DNA of 14,422 nucleotides from DASYYE01 sp035946955 (GTDB lineage: Bacteria > Actinomycetota > Actinomycetes > Streptosporangiales > Streptosporangiaceae), in assembly GCA_035946955.1 (NCBI GenBank), contig DASYYE010000166.1, positions 1 to 14,422 on the forward strand. Direction: 5' to 3'. How positions within the stretch are numbered: position 1 is the first letter of the stretch; each line of letters starts with the position of its first letter. Both the position numbers and the translations under genes were made by a program. Below are positions 13,237-14,422 of this stretch, in pieces. Below the pieces are notes generated by a model. It was not told the origin of the DNA. It worked only from the letters and a program-made list of their open reading frames with translations, and made no database searches.

Positions 13237-13845
13237 TTACCCCTGGCGGTCACCCAGGGCGGCCCGGGTGAGGGTCGTCGCCGTGTGCACGATGCTGGTG
13301 ACGGCTGCCTCGGCGTCCAGCCCGTACAGGTCGGTAAGGCTGAACAGCGCCTCTGCGCTGACCACCACCGCAAGGTCGCGCCTGAGCTGCTCTAGCGCGG
13401 CGGGGTCAGGTGCGCCGGGCGTGCCGGCCACCGGGGACAGCGCGTAGTCGATCAGCGGGAAACGCAGGCCCGGACGGTGCGCGGCAGCAGCAGGCCGGGT
13501 GATGGTGGCCGCGATCACGGCGCGGACCACGCCCGCACGTGCCAGGACGTGGCGGAGCAGGAACTCGGTCGCGGCCGCGACGCGTGCCACCGGGTCGTCG
13601 GAGCTGACGACCGCTTCGAGTACCTCGGCCGCGGTGGGCAGTTGCCCGGCGATGGCCTCTTGCAGCAGGCTGGCCAGGTCAGGGAAGTAGCGGTAGGCCG
13701 TGGCCTCGGAGACGAGCGCCGCCTTGGCGACTTCCGGCATGGTCACTTCGCGGCCGGTACGGCTCAGGTCGGCTGCGGCCGCCACGATGGCCGTGCGTGT
13801 CCGTAGCTTCTGGTTGGTGCGGCCCGCCGCGCCGGCTGACGCCAT
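13237..13845 (-). CDS. TetR-family transcriptional regulator
   Basis: A 202-residue protein with an N-terminal TetR helix-turn-helix (about residues 12-58): TRTAIVAAAADL, then MPEVAKAALVSEATAYRYFPD, here given as its ends MPEVAKAALVS and ATAYRYFPD, followed by an all-helical ligand domain. ATG 13845 has GGGGAGGAG about seven bases upstream. It is divergent from the cupin gene; the region between holds the palindrome ACTTGCA-N8-TGCAAGT and further CTTGCA copies, the likely binding sites. TetR repressors normally control their own gene and the divergent neighbour. The ligand is unknown. The phosphotransferase gene follows 32 bp downstream. Confidence 0.93.
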   Translation of the reverse strand: MASAGAAGRTNQKLRTRTAIVAAAADLSRTGREVTMPEVAKAALVSEATAYRYFPDLASLLQEAIAGQLPTAAEVLEAVVSSDDPVARVAAATEFLLRHVLARAGVVRAVIAATITRPAAAAHRPGLRFPLIDYALSPVAGTPGAPDPAALEQLRRDLAVVVSAEALFSLTDLYGLDAEAAVTSIVHTATTLTRAALGDRQG

Positions 13846-13890
13846 CGGTCTGCTCCTCCCCGGGTTCGTTAGACGAGCTTACTCCCATAA

Positions 13891-13952
13891 TGAGAGACTA
13901 CTTGCACAGATTCATGCAAGTCTTCTATGTTCATGAGAGTGTACTCTTGCAA
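13891..13952. promoter_or_regulatory. TetR operator region and divergent promoters (tetR / cupin)
   Basis: ACTTGCA (13900-13906) and TGCAAGT (13915-13921) form a perfect inverted repeat around eight bases. A direct repeat of TGAGAG-N4/5-CT-TTGCA type occurs at 13891-13906 and again at 13934-13951. AGAGT-GT-ACTCT (13936-13947) is a third symmetry. For the cupin, TTGCAC (13902-13907) and TATGTT (13926-13931) form a good -35/-10 pair with an 18-bp spacer. The reverse promoter for tetR is less clear. The region is distinctly AT-richer than its flanks. Confidence 0.68.
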
Positions 13953-13981
13953 AGTGGTTGATCATGGACGGAGGGTTGGTC

Positions 13982-14422
13982 ATGGACGACGTTTCCGTTG
14001 TCGCTCCGGGTGGCGGAGAGGTGATCGAACTGGGCCCGGCCCGGCTGCGCATCCTGGAGGACGGCGGCACCACCGCACACCGGCTCGGGATCGCGGAGAT
14101 CACGCTCGCCCCACACAGCGCTGGCCCGCCACAGCACCGCCATGCCCTGCATGACGAAGGCTTCTACGTGGTCTCCGGAACGGCCAGGTTCACGGTGGGG
14201 GAGACCGGCTACGACGCGCCCCCCGGGACGCTGGTGATGGTCCCGCCCGGCGCCCCGCACACCTTCGCGAACCCGGGTGACCAGCCGGTCGTCATACTCA
14301 ACACGTTCACCCCGGACCTGTACGTGCAGTACTTCCGGGACCTGCATGAGGCGGCCGCGGCCGGCCAGGCGCCGACACCACAGGTCACCCTCGACGTCAT
14401 GAGCCGCTATGCCACGACCCCG
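13982..14422 (+). CDS. Cupin-domain protein, 3' end outside window
   Basis: The first 147 residues of a small cupin are visible. The metal-binding motif G-x3-HRH-x4-E-x6-G is present (GPPQHRHALHDEGFYVVSG) and the second cupin motif follows in PPGAPHTFANP, so a single metal-binding beta-barrel is complete in the window. ATG 13982 has GGAGGG six bases upstream; an in-frame ATG at 13964 is less likely. The family includes quercetinase-like dioxygenases, isomerases and non-enzymatic sensors; nothing here decides the reaction. It is divergent from tetR and probably controlled by it, so its substrate may be the TetR ligand (inference). Confidence 0.9.
   Translation, partial: MDDVSVVAPGGGEVIELGPARLRILEDGGTTAHRLGIAEITLAPHSAGPPQHRHALHDEGFYVVSGTARFTVGETGYDAPPGTLVMVPPGAPHTFANPGDQPVVILNTFTPDLYVQYFRDLHEAAAAGQAPTPQVTLDVMSRYATTP

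Overview
The window is GC-rich DNA from an actinobacterium. The evidence is strong G/C bias at third codon positions, frequent GTG starts, and families almost confined to Streptomyces-like actinobacteria (XRE-DUF5753 with DUF397, RsbW-like ATPases, DUF3040). The genus cannot be named from sequence alone. I see no rRNA, tRNA, CRISPR array, transposase or integrase.

Layout. At 1-139 is the 5' end of an unknown minus-strand gene; 140-348 holds no gene I can support. At 349-2242 is a divergent regulatory locus: an ATP-binding anti-sigma-like protein plus a small partner on the minus strand, facing an XRE/DUF5753 regulator and a DUF397 protein on the plus strand. This is the WhiJ/AbaA/BldB-like arrangement repeated in many actinobacterial genomes. 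At 2403-2743 is a very small GntR-type DNA-binding protein with a palindrome in its promoter and a strong terminator. A DUF2254 membrane protein (2767-4161, minus) follows, then a probable small secreted protein (4292-4546, minus).

At 4908-6294 a LacI-family regulator is preceded by a promoter with a perfect 14-bp LacI-type operator over the expected start of transcription, a nine-codon ORF with a strong ribosome site, and a perfect 16-bp hairpin. At 6305-7079 a CsoR-family regulator lacking the copper-ligand histidine (CstR-like) and a thioredoxin each carry the same nTACCCC-NN-GGGGTA palindrome, which suggests a persulfide or thiol-stress unit. At 7122-9990 is a complete copper-resistance operon: CsoR, the CopZ chaperone and the CopA P1B-type ATPase, with its own different operator.

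At 10254-12307 are a DUF3040 protein, a terminator, and two overlapping DMT-type membrane proteins, the first lacking its N-terminal helices. At 12293-13845 (minus) are a TetR regulator and an aminoglycoside-phosphotransferase-like protein. A repeat-rich intergenic region separates TetR from a divergent cupin gene that runs off the window end.

The common theme is small local regulators next to their targets, in several cases with a recognisable operator. The most unusual pieces are the LacI-controlled mini-transcript at 4908-5079 and the paired CstR-like sites at 6305 and 6653.
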